Counted from the first letter of the stretch, positions 9,538-19,603 are shown. The stretch: DNA of 42,283 bases from Lachnospiraceae bacterium (GCA_024695575.1 JAILHY010000041.1:1-42283); one strand, 5' to 3'. Notes: generated from the sequence alone by a model not told the origin. Made by a program: numbers and translations.

Positions 9538-10194
9538 TTACTGTTTGTTAAGTGCGTCCTTAAGCTTGGAAATAATGCCGTTAATGCGCTTGCTCTCCAT
9601 CTGCATTGACACCTGATTGACTATCATGCGGGCGCTTAAGGGGCATATTTCTTCAAGTACCGTAAGACCGTTTTCTTTAAGGGTAGATCCTGTCTCCACG
9701 ATATCAACGATAACATCGGAAAGTCCCACAATGGGGCCAAGTTCCACAGAACCGTTAAGTTTGATTATATCCACGGTCTGGTGTCGTCTGTTGTAAAAGT
9801 AATCCTTGGCTATGACGGGATATTTACTGGCAACCCTGATCATATCCTTTCTTTCTAACAGTTCTTTGGCTTCGGGATAACCGCATACGCACATTCTGCA
9901 CTTGCCGAATCCAAGGTCTAAGACTTCGTATGCTCTCCTGCCTTCTTCAAGTAATGTATCTTTTCCGACTACGCCGATGTCCGCAGCTCCGTACTCTACG
10001 TAGGTAGGAACATCGGGGCCTTTGGAAAGAAAGAATTTAAGCTTCTGTTCTTCGTTAACGAAAATGAGTTTCCGGCTGTCCTTATCCTTCATTTCTTCGC
10101 AGGTGATTCCTATGCTTTCAAGAAGGTTTAAGGTTTTATCAGCCAGACGCCCTTTGGTAAGGGCAAATGTAAGGAATTTATCGTCTTTACTCAT
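9538..10194 (-). CDS. hisG: ATP phosphoribosyltransferase catalytic subunit, short form
   Basis: ALTKGRLADKTL, VEYGAADIGVVGKDTLLE, DIVETGSTLKENGL; 218 aa short form that depends on HisZ. Confidence 0.96.
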   Translation of the reverse strand: MSKDDKFLTFALTKGRLADKTLNLLESIGITCEEMKDKDSRKLIFVNEEQKLKFFLSKGPDVPTYVEYGAADIGVVGKDTLLEEGRRAYEVLDLGFGKCRMCVCGYPEAKELLERKDMIRVASKYPVIAKDYFYNRRHQTVDIIKLNGSVELGPIVGLSDVIVDIVETGSTLKENGLTVLEEICPLSARMIVNQVSMQMESKRINGIISKLKDALNKQ

Positions 10195-10209
10195 ATTTAC
10201 TCCAAATAA

Positions 10210-11322
10210 TCAGTTTTTAGGGATGAGGCTTACGGATTTGCCCGAATGTCGAAGACGTGCCGCAAACATAAGCTTATCTTCGTAATCATCCGCCGTATAT
10301 TCAAGGACAATGGGTTTATCTTTTACTTTTACTTTGATATCCTGTCTCCTTAATGCCATAAGCAGATCATCAATAAGGATTACAAAGCCTGTTGCGGGCT
10401 TGGGACTTCCGAAGCTTGAAACAAGTTTATCGTATCTTCCGCCCTTTATTACAGCGTCACCAACGCCAAAGGTATAGGCTTTGAAAATTGCGCCGGTATA
10501 ATAGTTATACTTACTCAAAAGACCAAGATCGAAGGAAACGTATTTCTCATTGCCCATAAGTTTGATGATCTCATGGATCTTAATGAGCCTTTCAAGGGCG
10601 TTAAGAGCTCTTTCGTTGGTAACCTTTGATTTAAGATTCTCTATAACGGAAATATCTCCGATGCTGTCGCCTGCCTGGATCAGCAATTCTTTGGTCTTAT
10701 CATCGCAGTTAAGGGAATCAAGAAGTTCAAGTGCCGGAACGTTATTCTTTCCGGATATGTATTCGCGAAGCTTTAATTCATCCTCTTCGGTAATGCCTGC
10801 AGCGGCACAAAGTCCTTTAAAATACTCCATATGACCCACTGCAACCTGGAAATCCGAAAGTCCGGTGCTCTTAAGGCTTTCAATTGCCAGATTAATTACC
10901 TCCGCGTCGGCCTCTACCGACAGATCGTTCATAAGTTCCACGCCGATCTGGGTGGTTTCTTTTAACTTGCCCTGGTAAGCGGAATTGTTAACGAAAACAT
11001 TGCCTGAATAGGTAAGCTTCACGGGCTTGTCCGCATTATCAAAGTATTTGGCAACACATCTTGCAACCCCGGGAGTAAAGTCAGGGCGAAGCACTAAAGT
11101 ATCGCCGGTTCGATCAAAAAACTTGTAAAGATCCCTTGACTGAATCGTACCTATTTCTTTTGAGAAAACATCAAAATATTCAAATGTAGGGGTCTGGATA
11201 GCCTCATATCCGTTAAGATAGATGGTGTTTCGGATCCTGTCGCATATGGCAAGTTTCTCGGAATATTCGGTTCCGTATATATCTCGTACGCCCTCAGGAG
11301 TATGTATTAATTCTTTATACAT
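10210..11322 (-). CDS. hisZ: ATP phosphoribosyltransferase regulatory subunit
   Basis: HisRS-like TPEGVRDIYGTE, YEAIQTPTFEYFDVF, DLYKFFDRTGDTLVLRPDFT; upstream of hisG. ATG at 11322 has a better RBS (AAAGG) than the ATG at 11340. Confidence 0.93.
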   Translation of the reverse strand: MYKELIHTPEGVRDIYGTEYSEKLAICDRIRNTIYLNGYEAIQTPTFEYFDVFSKEIGTIQSRDLYKFFDRTGDTLVLRPDFTPGVARCVAKYFDNADKPVKLTYSGNVFVNNSAYQGKLKETTQIGVELMNDLSVEADAEVINLAIESLKSTGLSDFQVAVGHMEYFKGLCAAAGITEEDELKLREYISGKNNVPALELLDSLNCDDKTKELLIQAGDSIGDISVIENLKSKVTNERALNALERLIKIHEIIKLMGNEKYVSFDLGLLSKYNYYTGAIFKAYTFGVGDAVIKGGRYDKLVSSFGSPKPATGFVILIDDLLMALRRQDIKVKVKDKPIVLEYTADDYEDKLMFAARLRHSGKSVSLIPKN

Positions 11323-11371
11323 AGGTTTAAAGCCTTTCATACACTTTAGTTTGGTAACGTATTATCATACT

Positions 11372-11400
11372 ATCATATTAAAGTATTATATTTGTGTCAA
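11372..11400 (-). promoter_or_regulatory. Promoter of the his operon
   Basis: Minus strand TTGACA (11395-11400), 17-bp spacer, TATGAT (11372-11377). Confidence 0.75.
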
Positions 11401-11412
11401 GCAAGATACTGA

Positions 11413-11949
11413 TTAAAAAGAATCCGGATTGCAGTCTCTTGCCACCATATCAAGGTATGGAACAAAGATACCGTTCTTTTTGGGAAGAAAGTTTTCCTCC
11501 TTTAATTCTGAAAAAGCAATGCTCTTTCGCCCGCCTTCTTCGGCCCTTTTAAGGAAGCCGTTAAGCTCCTCGATATTCATGTAATAAAATCGATCTTTGT
11601 GGGTATAGTAGATAATTAGAAACGCTATTCCGCCCTGCTTACTGAATTCGGTCATAAACTTTGCCTGATGCTCATGAATGTTGTGAAGTGGAAAGGTATC
11701 GACTTCGTTTTCCTTGGCATCAAAGCAGATCGGCACTCCCTGAGCTGCGCCGATGTAGTCTACGGTACTTTTCTTTTCAAAATAAGCAAGGGTTATATGT
11801 CGCGTGGACTGATCTATCTGAATGGGTGTTATGGGGGTAGGGATCTTTTGAACAAGAGCGAGTCCCTTCTCCTCATATTTCTCATTGGTCCTGTTGATCA
11901 TGTCTTCAAGGACCGATCCCCTCAGACCTCTTGATTTCCAGGTAGGCAT
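11413..11949 (-). CDS. recU: Holliday junction resolvase RecU
   Basis: RGLRGSVLEDMINRTNEKY; KSTVDYIGAAQGVPICFDAKE; HEHQAKFM...GGIAFLIIYY. Confidence 0.93.
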   Translation of the reverse strand: MPTWKSRGLRGSVLEDMINRTNEKYEEKGLALVQKIPTPITPIQIDQSTRHITLAYFEKKSTVDYIGAAQGVPICFDAKENEVDTFPLHNIHEHQAKFMTEFSKQGGIAFLIIYYTHKDRFYYMNIEELNGFLKRAEEGGRKSIAFSELKEENFLPKKNGIFVPYLDMVARDCNPDSF

Positions 11950-11959
11950 AATTTACCTC

Positions 11960-12946
11960 TCAGACAAGATTGTTAACGTAAGGTCCGACATCTATGGAAA
12001 ATTCTTTTTCCGAAAGCTCAGGATAATCCGGCAACTCAGGAAAAAGAAGCTTATATGCAACTAAAATATGGCTTCCGTGCCCTTTATTTCGAGATTGTTC
12101 GCCTGAATACTTCCGATCCCCGTATACGGGATGATCAAGGTAAGATAATTGCGCCCTTATCTGATGGGATTTACCCGTATGAAGAAGGATCTCGACTTCG
12201 GAAAGATCTTTATCGGGGTTATATTTAACCAAAGTGAAATCAGCACTGATCAAAGAGGCACCGGGAACAGGCTCATCAAAGAGACTCACTTTGTTGGTGC
12301 GTTCGTCCTTATAAAGATAAGACTCCACATTGCCTTCGTGGTCAAAACGTCCGAATACAACAGTCCTGTAGTATTTCTGAAGGGATCTGTCTTTGATTAT
12401 GCGGTTAAGAAGATTGGCACCGAAAACAGTTTTCCCAAAGAGCATAAGACCTGCGGTGTTTCTGTCAAGCCTGTTACATATTGAAGGAGTAAATTTAGAT
12501 AAAGATTCGGTAGTTTTTGAGCCCGTTTTAAGCAAATACCCGATCATCCATTCATTGGCTGAAAGATCTTCGGGCTTAGCCTTTTGACTGAGAACACCTG
12601 ATGGCTTAACAAATATGAGAATATTATCGTCCTCGTATATAACGCTTGGTTGACCAAATCGGTCAAAAGCCTGCATGTATCCGGAAACATCAACTAAGGA
12701 GGAATTAATGCCCGAATTAGAAACCTTACCCGAAAATGTGGCGATGGTCTCGTCCGTCATGTAGATCTTGATCTCATCTCCGGCTTTAAGCTTCTCTCTA
12801 CCCGTAGCCTTAACATCGTTTAGCATTATGTTCTTTTTCCGAAGCTGCTTAAAAAGAAAACCGGAGCCTGCTTCGGGAAGGATACGCGACAGATATTTAA
12901 TTAAAGTCTGGTCCGAATCGGCACGGGATACAGGGAATATTTGCAT
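11960..12946 (-). CDS. RluA-family pseudouridine synthase (RluC/RluD-like, S4 domain)
   Basis: ICNRLDRNTAGLMLFGKT; S4-like N-terminus; LLHTGKSHQIRAQLSYLDHPVYGDRKY. Confidence 0.93.
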   Translation of the reverse strand: MQIFPVSRADSDQTLIKYLSRILPEAGSGFLFKQLRKKNIMLNDVKATGREKLKAGDEIKIYMTDETIATFSGKVSNSGINSSLVDVSGYMQAFDRFGQPSVIYEDDNILIFVKPSGVLSQKAKPEDLSANEWMIGYLLKTGSKTTESLSKFTPSICNRLDRNTAGLMLFGKTVFGANLLNRIIKDRSLQKYYRTVVFGRFDHEGNVESYLYKDERTNKVSLFDEPVPGASLISADFTLVKYNPDKDLSEVEILLHTGKSHQIRAQLSYLDHPVYGDRKYSGEQSRNKGHGSHILVAYKLLFPELPDYPELSEKEFSIDVGPYVNNLV

Positions 12947-12947
12947 G

Positions 12948-13508
12948 TTATAAAGAAAGATTCAAAATATTGTCAAACAAAAATGTGTTATCGTTTTCGT
13001 TTGCGGAATTAAGTTCGGAAAGCTCCTTAACCCGCCCGGTAAACTTATCGGTAGCTTTGAATATCTTGACAGTAAGCTCAAAACCTGCTGATTTAAGCCT
13101 CTCCTGTAAATGCTCTTCACATGCGGTAACATCGCACTTGTCGTCTTCCGTTACACCTATAAGAGTAGATTTATTATAGTACATGGCACTGACCTGATAG
13201 TTTACTTTGTAGGTTGTAAAATAAAGGTCATAAAACGTGGGAACAATCCCTGCTTTATCGAAGGACTCTTTCAGAGCGGCCGTACAGCCCTTTGCTTTCA
13301 TGAACATATAGAAATTGACCATGAACTTGGCTGCTGGAAGGCAACCCAAAATAGCCACGTAAGTAAGGACGTTTTTGTTGCTGCCGGTAGCTTTGATCCC
13401 TCCGAAATATAGTGCAAGGGAAATACCAAGCATCAGAAGTGCCTTTATAAATTCTTTGATTCGGCCTGCTTTAATATAGCCGAAATCGCCTTTTTTAGTC
13501 TTAAACAT
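12948..13508 (-). CDS. Conserved hypothetical protein with two predicted TM segments
   Basis: 186-aa ORF in tight operon context; hydrophobic stretches near the N-terminus; no family recognised. Confidence 0.7.
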   Translation of the reverse strand: MFKTKKGDFGYIKAGRIKEFIKALLMLGISLALYFGGIKATGSNKNVLTYVAILGCLPAAKFMVNFYMFMKAKGCTAALKESFDKAGIVPTFYDLYFTTYKVNYQVSAMYYNKSTLIGVTEDDKCDVTACEEHLQERLKSAGFELTVKIFKATDKFTGRVKELSELNSANENDNTFLFDNILNLSL

Positions 13509-13516
13509 ACATCACC

Positions 13517-14281
13517 TTATTTAAAGAATTTTAAAAGAAACATGATCAAACCGTGCGGAACTATTTTGGTTAAGATCAAAAACAGATTCATGGAAAGAGA
13601 ATATACACTCATATCCTTTCTGTGATAAGCATCTGTCATGGCTTTTCTGACAACGCTTTCTTTATCGGCCATAAATGCCTTCTTAAAGTGGAAGTTGGTA
13701 CCGTTCTTCTCCGCTATCTCGAAAAACTCAGTATTAACGGGGCCTGGACAAACTGCTGTTACGGAAATGTCCCTCTCCTTAAGCTCTGCGTTAAGTGCTC
13801 TTGAGAAGCTTAAAACATAGGCTTTACTTGCAGCATAAACGGCGAATCCGGGCTGAGGCATAAATGCTGCGGAACTTGCAAACTGTAAGATACGTGCGCC
13901 TTCGCGCATATAATCTATCACCATATGGGTCACTTTGGTAAGTGCCTCACAGTTTAACCTGATGACCTCGCCGTGTTCTTTGGCATAAACTGCGGAAAAC
14001 TTGCCCATGACCCCAAAGCCGGAAGCGTTAACAAGAAACTTAACGTTGGGATTTACAAGATTCAGGGTCAGATCAAATTCCTGAATGCATTTGTCATCTG
14101 TAAGATCTAAAGGGAAAATCCTTGTTCTGTGATTTAGTTCTGCGGCAAGTTCCTCAAGACGTGCCTTACGCCTTGCAACAAGCCATATTTCATCAATACC
14201 GTCGGTATAGATCTTATCAAGCTGTCTTGCGGACTCTCTTCCCATTCCGCTGGACGCTCCCGTAATGATCGCTATATTCAT
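13517..14281 (-). CDS. SDR family NAD(P)-dependent oxidoreductase
   Basis: ITGASSGMGRESARQL; NASGFGVMG; YAASKAYVLSFSRAL. Confidence 0.93.
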   Translation of the reverse strand: MNIAIITGASSGMGRESARQLDKIYTDGIDEIWLVARRKARLEELAAELNHRTRIFPLDLTDDKCIQEFDLTLNLVNPNVKFLVNASGFGVMGKFSAVYAKEHGEVIRLNCEALTKVTHMVIDYMREGARILQFASSAAFMPQPGFAVYAASKAYVLSFSRALNAELKERDISVTAVCPGPVNTEFFEIAEKNGTNFHFKKAFMADKESVVRKAMTDAYHRKDMSVYSLSMNLFLILTKIVPHGLIMFLLKFFK

Positions 14282-14296
14282 ATTATTCGCCTCCGA

Positions 14297-14953
14297 TCAG
14301 ACATATTCTATCTCGTTATATGATTCTATATAATAGTCGGACAAAGAAATCTTTTCGTCTCTGGCCCATGCAGAGTGTATATCTTCGACACCGCAGACAC
14401 GCATCCCCGCATTCTTTCCCGCAAGAATTCCCTTGGTGATATCTTCAAAAACAAGGCACTTTGAAGGATCTGCATTAAGTCCCTTGGCTGCTGCAAAGTA
14501 AACTTCAGGATCGGGCTTACTCTTGAATGTTTCACAGCCCGTAAGAACGTGGTCAAACATATGGGCAAGTCCGTTAGAATCAAGGAACGCCTCCGTTAAG
14601 AGCCTTGAGTTGCTTGTGGCGATCCCGAGTTTGATTCCCTTCGCTCTTGCATAGTCTAAGAGCTTCTGTACCCCTTCTTTAAGCTTAACTTCATGGGTAT
14701 ATTTGTATAAAGCCATGTCATTCCAGGTCTTCTCTATATCTTGAAGACTGTCGGGAATGTTGAATCTGTCCTTCATATAGATGGCTACATCGTGCATGCA
14801 CATGCCTTCAAGACACTGCTGCAGATCGGAAGGAAGATCATATCCAAGCTTACCTAAATACTCTATATCAATCTCTCGCCAGACTCCCATGGAGTCAATG
14901 AGCGTGCCGTCAAGGTCAAAAATAATAGCCTCTATGCCCTCAAGCATGTTCAT
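14297..14953 (-). CDS. HAD family phosphatase (beta-phosphoglucomutase-like)
   Basis: IFDLDGTLIDSMGVWREID; LGIATSNSR; SKPDPEVYFAAAKGLN; VFEDITKGILAGKNAGM. Confidence 0.93.
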   Translation of the reverse strand: MNMLEGIEAIIFDLDGTLIDSMGVWREIDIEYLGKLGYDLPSDLQQCLEGMCMHDVAIYMKDRFNIPDSLQDIEKTWNDMALYKYTHEVKLKEGVQKLLDYARAKGIKLGIATSNSRLLTEAFLDSNGLAHMFDHVLTGCETFKSKPDPEVYFAAAKGLNADPSKCLVFEDITKGILAGKNAGMRVCGVEDIHSAWARDEKISLSDYYIESYNEIEYV

Positions 14954-15636
14954 AACAATTCCAGTTCCGAAGGGGTAAGTCTCCGGTATTCTCCTTCTTT
15001 TAACAAAGGGTCAAGTACAATCGGACCCATGGATACGCGTTTAAGATATGTTACCTCGTTATCCACAGCCTTAAGCATACGCTTGACCTCATGAAATTTG
15101 CCTTCCGTAACCGTAAGATAAATGCTTGATTCGTCAACTATCTCAACAATTGCGGGAGCGCTCACTTCACCGTTTCCTATGTTAAGTCCTGTTTCAAGTC
15201 TCGATATATCAGACCTTGACAGTGGGGTAATTATCTTAACAAGATATTTCTTTGAGACCTTTTTCTTTGGAGAAGTAAGCCTGTGGCCAAGATCCCCGTC
15301 GTTGGTCACGATCAAAAGCCCGACCGTATCTTTATCGAGCCTTCCTACAGGAAATAATCCTTTACAGTTTTCGCCAGAGAAAAGATCGATAACAGTCTTC
15401 TCTCTGTCTATTGTAGCAGAAACCACACCGGCGGGCTTATTAAGCATAAAATAAACGAACTGTTCGTATTTAAGGCTTGTTCCCTTATAGCTGATTTCGT
15501 CCGAAGTCTCGTCAATGTTATCATCCGGGGATACTGCCTTCATCCCGTTAACGAGTACAAGTCCTGCTTTAATTGCTTTCTTTGCTTCGGATCTTGAAAG
15601 CCCGGCGGTTTCACATATATATTTATCGAGTCTCAT
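14950..15636 (-). CDS. RsuA-family pseudouridine synthase
   Basis: MRLDKYICETAGLSRSEAKKAIKAGLVLVNG S4 domain; FPVGRLDKDTVGLLIVTNDGDLGHRL. Start at 15636; the ORF-track start at 15663 lies within a terminator-like hairpin. Confidence 0.93.
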   Translation of the reverse strand: MRLDKYICETAGLSRSEAKKAIKAGLVLVNGMKAVSPDDNIDETSDEISYKGTSLKYEQFVYFMLNKPAGVVSATIDREKTVIDLFSGENCKGLFPVGRLDKDTVGLLIVTNDGDLGHRLTSPKKKVSKKYLVKIITPLSRSDISRLETGLNIGNGEVSAPAIVEIVDESSIYLTVTEGKFHEVKRMLKAVDNEVTYLKRVSMGPIVLDPLLKEGEYRRLTPSELELL

Positions 15637-15655
15637 AGTTGATAATAAAAGAAAA

Positions 15656-15675
15656 ACCCACATAAAAATGTGGGT
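15656..15675 (-). terminator. Rho-independent terminator downstream of the coiled-coil gene
   Basis: Minus strand ACCCACAT-TTTT-ATGTGGGT followed by TTTTTCTTTTA. Confidence 0.8.
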
Positions 15676-15683
15676 AATCTTTA

Positions 15684-16292
15684 CTAATTAAGCTTAAGGC
15701 CGCCGCCATCGGGCTCCTCGTTACCCAGGGAAATACTCTCGATACCGTCATCCTCTGAAGGGTTAAGCTCTGTTCTGTTGGCCTTAATTACACCGTTGCA
15801 GGAATTAAGATTCCCGATAAGCTCGTTGTAATTACTGGTGGCAAGAGAACTGGCCTGAGTGATTATCTCCTCAAGGTTAGCAAGAAGATCATCGGTGTAC
15901 TGCATAGCTGATGCTCTGACCTGATTAGCCTCGATCGTAGCTCTGTCAAGGACTTCCTGCGCCTGCTTGGTAGCCATGGTAACCACTTCATTGGCTTTGG
16001 CATATGCCTGCTGCATGATTTCATGCTCGTTAACCAGCTGGTTGGTCTGAATGGTTGCCTTGTTAATAAGGTCATCCGCTTTCTTTTTCGCATCGGCCAG
16101 GATAGTCTCACGCTGGGAGATAAGTTTCTGGTAACGCTGAATCTCCTCGGGAGTTTTCATACGGAGCTCACGTAAAAGCTCGTCGATCTCGTCCTTGTTA
16201 ACGATGATCTTGGTGTTGGAAAGAGTCATATACTTGCAATTGCTGATATACTCCTCGATTTCATCGATCAACGCTTCGATCTGACTAGTCAT
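15684..16292 (-). CDS. Coiled-coil protein resembling ATPase subunit H / DivIVA-like conserved proteins
   Basis: Long Ala/Glu/Gln-rich helix (ADAKKKADDLINKATIQTNQLVNEHEIMQQAYAKANEVVTMATKQAQEVLDRA) between coaD and an RsuA homologue. Confidence 0.7.
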   Translation of the reverse strand: MTSQIEALIDEIEEYISNCKYMTLSNTKIIVNKDEIDELLRELRMKTPEEIQRYQKLISQRETILADAKKKADDLINKATIQTNQLVNEHEIMQQAYAKANEVVTMATKQAQEVLDRATIEANQVRASAMQYTDDLLANLEEIITQASSLATSNYNELIGNLNSCNGVIKANRTELNPSEDDGIESISLGNEEPDGGGLKLN

Positions 16293-16302
16293 AATACACC
16301 TC

Positions 16303-16785
16303 TTATCGTTTAAATCTTTCTTTTAACAGATCAGCAACAAAATCAGGCACGAATGCCGACAGATCTCCGTTAAACTGGGCGATCTGCTTAACACCCGAAG
16401 AAGAAAGATACGAATACTTCAAAGTCGTGTTAAAGAAGACCGTATCAACCTTGTTGTTGGAAAGTTTACGATTCATCTGGGACATCTGAAGCTCGTACTC
16501 AAAGTCCGTTATGGCACGAAGGCCTCTGACTACGACATAAATGCCCTTCGCTTCACAGTAATCGATAAGTAAACCTTCAAAACTTTCAATCTTTACATTG
16601 GGAATATCTTTACAAGCTTCCTTAAGTATATTAACACGTTCTTGGGCGGAAAACAACGGAGTTTTTTCCTTGTTGTCAAGAACTGATACAACCAGTTCGT
16701 CGAATATATTTGCGGCTCTTTTGATGATATCAAGATGGCCGTATGTCATGGGGTCAAAGGTCCCCGGGTAAATTGCTTTTTTCAC
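16303..16785 (-). CDS. coaD: Pantetheine-phosphate adenylyltransferase
   Basis: MKKAIYPGTFDPMTYGHLDIIKRAANIFDELVV; SYLSSSGVKQIA. Confidence 0.97.
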   Translation of the reverse strand: MKKAIYPGTFDPMTYGHLDIIKRAANIFDELVVSVLDNKEKTPLFSAQERVNILKEACKDIPNVKIESFEGLLIDYCEAKGIYVVVRGLRAITDFEYELQMSQMNRKLSNNKVDTVFFNTTLKYSYLSSSGVKQIAQFNGDLSAFVPDFVADLLKERFKR

Positions 16786-16809
16786 TTCTAAGTCCTTTCA
16801 AAAACCTTA

Positions 16810-17361
16810 TTATTTAAGTCTGACAAAAACATGCTTGTTGGTTTTGTATTCTTTGACCTTGGATACCGTATAACCTAAGTCGTCAACGTAGGAAAAATCC
16901 GTATCAAGCTCCGCTTCGATTATGATAAGGGTATCCCGATCCACGTAGGCACAATTCTTAAAGGTAGAAAGCATATCTGCTTCAAGGCCCTTGTTATAGG
17001 GCGGATCCATAAAAATAATGTCGACGTGCTTCTCATTTATCATGTGAGCTGCACGAACGGCGTCTGTTGTGAATACAGTTGCTTTGTCTTCAAAATGAGT
17101 CCGCTTAAGATTGGAATCAATGCACTTAACGGCTTCTCTTGAATTGTCCGCAAAGTATGCGTGCTTGGCTCCACGCGAAATACATTCTATACCAAGGGCA
17201 CCGCTTCCGGAAAAGAAATCAACCACAACTCCGTCGGCTATGTCCCATTGTATCATGTTAAAAAGAGTTTCCTTAACCCTGTCGGTGGTGGGCCTGGTAT
17301 CGAGCCCTTCCGGGGTATCAAGGCTTACGGATCTTGCAGATCCCGCTATTACTCTAGGCAT
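16810..17361 (-). CDS. rsmD: 16S rRNA (guanine(966)-N(2))-methyltransferase RsmD
   Basis: RPTTDRVKETLFNMI; DFFSGSGALGIECISRGA; IFMDPPYNKG. Confidence 0.96.
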   Translation of the reverse strand: MPRVIAGSARSVSLDTPEGLDTRPTTDRVKETLFNMIQWDIADGVVVDFFSGSGALGIECISRGAKHAYFADNSREAVKCIDSNLKRTHFEDKATVFTTDAVRAAHMINEKHVDIIFMDPPYNKGLEADMLSTFKNCAYVDRDTLIIIEAELDTDFSYVDDLGYTVSKVKEYKTNKHVFVRLK

Positions 17362-17362
17362 A

Positions 17363-19603
17363 CTAACTCCTTATCTTGGTTCCTTTGGTGTCTCTGTGTC
17401 CCGCTCTTATCTTTGACATAAGATCTATGGACTTACCATTGTATTCTACCACAGAATCGCCGGTTCCTTCCACAAAATAAACTTCGTCTATCTGATCTTT
17501 ACCGGAAAGCTTCATTCCCCTGACGCCTACAGCGGCTTTCTTTTTCTCGGGAACCTCATCCAAAAGAAACCGTAAGAACACTCCGTCCTTGGTCTTAAGT
17601 ATAACGTTCTTTCTGTCGTCAAGCTTAGATACGCTTACAAGAGTGTCTCCGTCTGCAAGCTTGGTACCTGCAACGGTTTTCTTTGAAACATCGAATTCGG
17701 AACCGTCAACAAGCTTCATCATGGACTGTGCCGTTACAAATACAAGACGTGAATAGCGAAGGTCTTCCTGACTTGAAAGATAAAGAAATCTTTCCTGGTC
17801 GGAATTGTAGTTGCTGACATTGTCGATGGGGGTGCCCTTCTCTCTGAAACGACCGAAAGGAAGGTCCTTAACCTTGACTGTATGTACAACACCCGTATCC
17901 GTAAAGATGCAGATCTTTCCATCGCTCTTTAAAGGAATTATATAGCGGTTTTCCGCATCTGCAGCTTCTTTGTTACGCTCATAAGTAGGAACATCGATGA
18001 TCTTGGCGTAACCGAAGCGATCCATAAGGAATACAACGTCAATGATCTCTGCTTCTTTTTCCTCAAGAATGATTTCCTCGGCATCCTCGATATCGGTGCG
18101 GCGAGGTCTGCCAAATTCACGCTTGAGAGCGTCCATATCGGCCATTATAACATCGGACATGGATGTTCTGTTCTCAAGAATGTCCGTGTAACGGGAAATG
18201 TTAAGAAGTGTTTCCTCGTTTTCGTTAAACAGAGCTTCAAGTTCCAGACCGATGAGCTTGTATAAACGCATATCAAGGATGGCGTTGGCCTGTTTCTCGG
18301 TAAAATCAAGCTGCATAGCCATGATCTTTGATTCTTTGGACTTAAAGTTGATGCCGTCAACCTTTCCTTCGGTCATGCAGGCTTTAGCCATCTGACGGTC
18401 CTTGGAGCCTCTCAATATCTCGATTATAAGATCGATGATATTAACGGCACGAATCAAACCTTCCTGGATCTCTTTCTTTTCCAGTTCCTTCTCAAGGAGC
18501 TTACGGTATTTACGTGTATTGACTTCAAACTGGAACTTGACGTTCTCCTCAATAACACGTTTAAGGCTCATGGTCTCTGGACGGCCGTCTGCTATGGCAA
18601 GCATATTAAATCCGAAGGTGTCCTCAAGCCTGGTCTTTTTATAAAGAAGGTTGATGAAATTCTGAGGGTTGGCATCCTTCCTGAGTTCAAAAACGATGCG
18701 TACGCCGTCTTTACCCGATTGGTTGGACATGTCGGTAACGTCGTTGGTCTTTTTGTTCTCGATGAGAGAAACCACGTCCGTCAGAAACTTACCGATGTTA
18801 TTACCTATCATGGTATAGGGAATCTCGGTAACTACAACATTGACTTTACCGCCCTTACACTCTTCCACGGATACGCGGCCGCGGACCTTGATCTTGCCTA
18901 CGCCGGTCTCGTATATTTCCTTAAGCTCGGACTGATTAACAACAATACCCCCGGTGGGAAAATCGGGGCCCTTGATATATTTCATGAGCTCCGCGGTTGT
19001 GATGTCGGGATTTCGCAGATAAGCCTTGCAGGCATCAATTACCTCACCTAAGTTGTGAGGTGGAATATTGGTAGCCATTCCGACAGCGATACCTTCGGAA
19101 CCGTTAACAAGAAGGTTTGGAAATCTGCAGGGAAGAACCGTTGGCTCCTGCTCTGTCTCGTCAAAGTTTGGCATGAAATCCACCACATCTTTGTCAAGAT
19201 CAGAAAGCATGGCGTCCTGAGTGATCTTCTGTAGTCTTGCCTCAGTATAACGCATTGCAGCGGCACCGTCGCCTTCCATGGTGCCAAAATTACCGTGTCC
19301 GTCTATAAGGGGAATACCCTTCTTGAAATCCTGGGTCATTACCACAAGGGAATCATAGATGGAGGAATCGCCGTGAGGATGATATTTACCCATTGTATCA
19401 CCGACGATACGGGCACTCTTCCTGTATGGCTTATCATATTTGATCCCAAGTTCGTGCATATCATAAAGAACACGACGCTGTACCGGTTTAAGTCCGTCTC
19501 TTACATCGGGAAGTGCACGGGCTATGATGACACTCATGGCATAGTCGATGTAAGATTTCTTCATGACCTCGGAATATTCGGTCTGTAAGATTTGTGAATC
19601 CAT
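17363..19603 (-). CDS. parC: Type II topoisomerase subunit A, ParC-like
   Basis: [58 protein letters not shown]. No GyrA-box (QRRGGKG) in the C-terminal part. Confidence 0.88.
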   Translation of the reverse strand: MDSQILQTEYSEVMKKSYIDYAMSVIIARALPDVRDGLKPVQRRVLYDMHELGIKYDKPYRKSARIVGDTMGKYHPHGDSSIYDSLVVMTQDFKKGIPLIDGHGNFGTMEGDGAAAMRYTEARLQKITQDAMLSDLDKDVVDFMPNFDETEQEPTVLPCRFPNLLVNGSEGIAVGMATNIPPHNLGEVIDACKAYLRNPDITTAELMKYIKGPDFPTGGIVVNQSELKEIYETGVGKIKVRGRVSVEECKGGKVNVVVTEIPYTMIGNNIGKFLTDVVSLIENKKTNDVTDMSNQSGKDGVRIVFELRKDANPQNFINLLYKKTRLEDTFGFNMLAIADGRPETMSLKRVIEENVKFQFEVNTRKYRKLLEKELEKKEIQEGLIRAVNIIDLIIEILRGSKDRQMAKACMTEGKVDGINFKSKESKIMAMQLDFTEKQANAILDMRLYKLIGLELEALFNENEETLLNISRYTDILENRTSMSDVIMADMDALKREFGRPRRTDIEDAEEIILEEKEAEIIDVVFLMDRFGYAKIIDVPTYERNKEAADAENRYIIPLKSDGKICIFTDTGVVHTVKVKDLPFGRFREKGTPIDNVSNYNSDQERFLYLSSQEDLRYSRLVFVTAQSMMKLVDGSEFDVSKKTVAGTKLADGDTLVSVSKLDDRKNVILKTKDGVFLRFLLDEVPEKKKAAVGVRGMKLSGKDQIDEVYFVEGTGDSVVEYNGKSIDLMSKIRAGHRDTKGTKIRS

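Noticed and set aside
11341-11412. Possible T-box or His-leader attenuator before hisZ
   Set aside because: The promoter lies too close to the start; only about 40 nt of leader, with no leader peptide or terminator structure.
11960-13508. Idea that the orphan membrane protein and RluA-type gene form a novel system
   Set aside because: Only adjacency supports it; RluA-type enzymes occur in many contexts.
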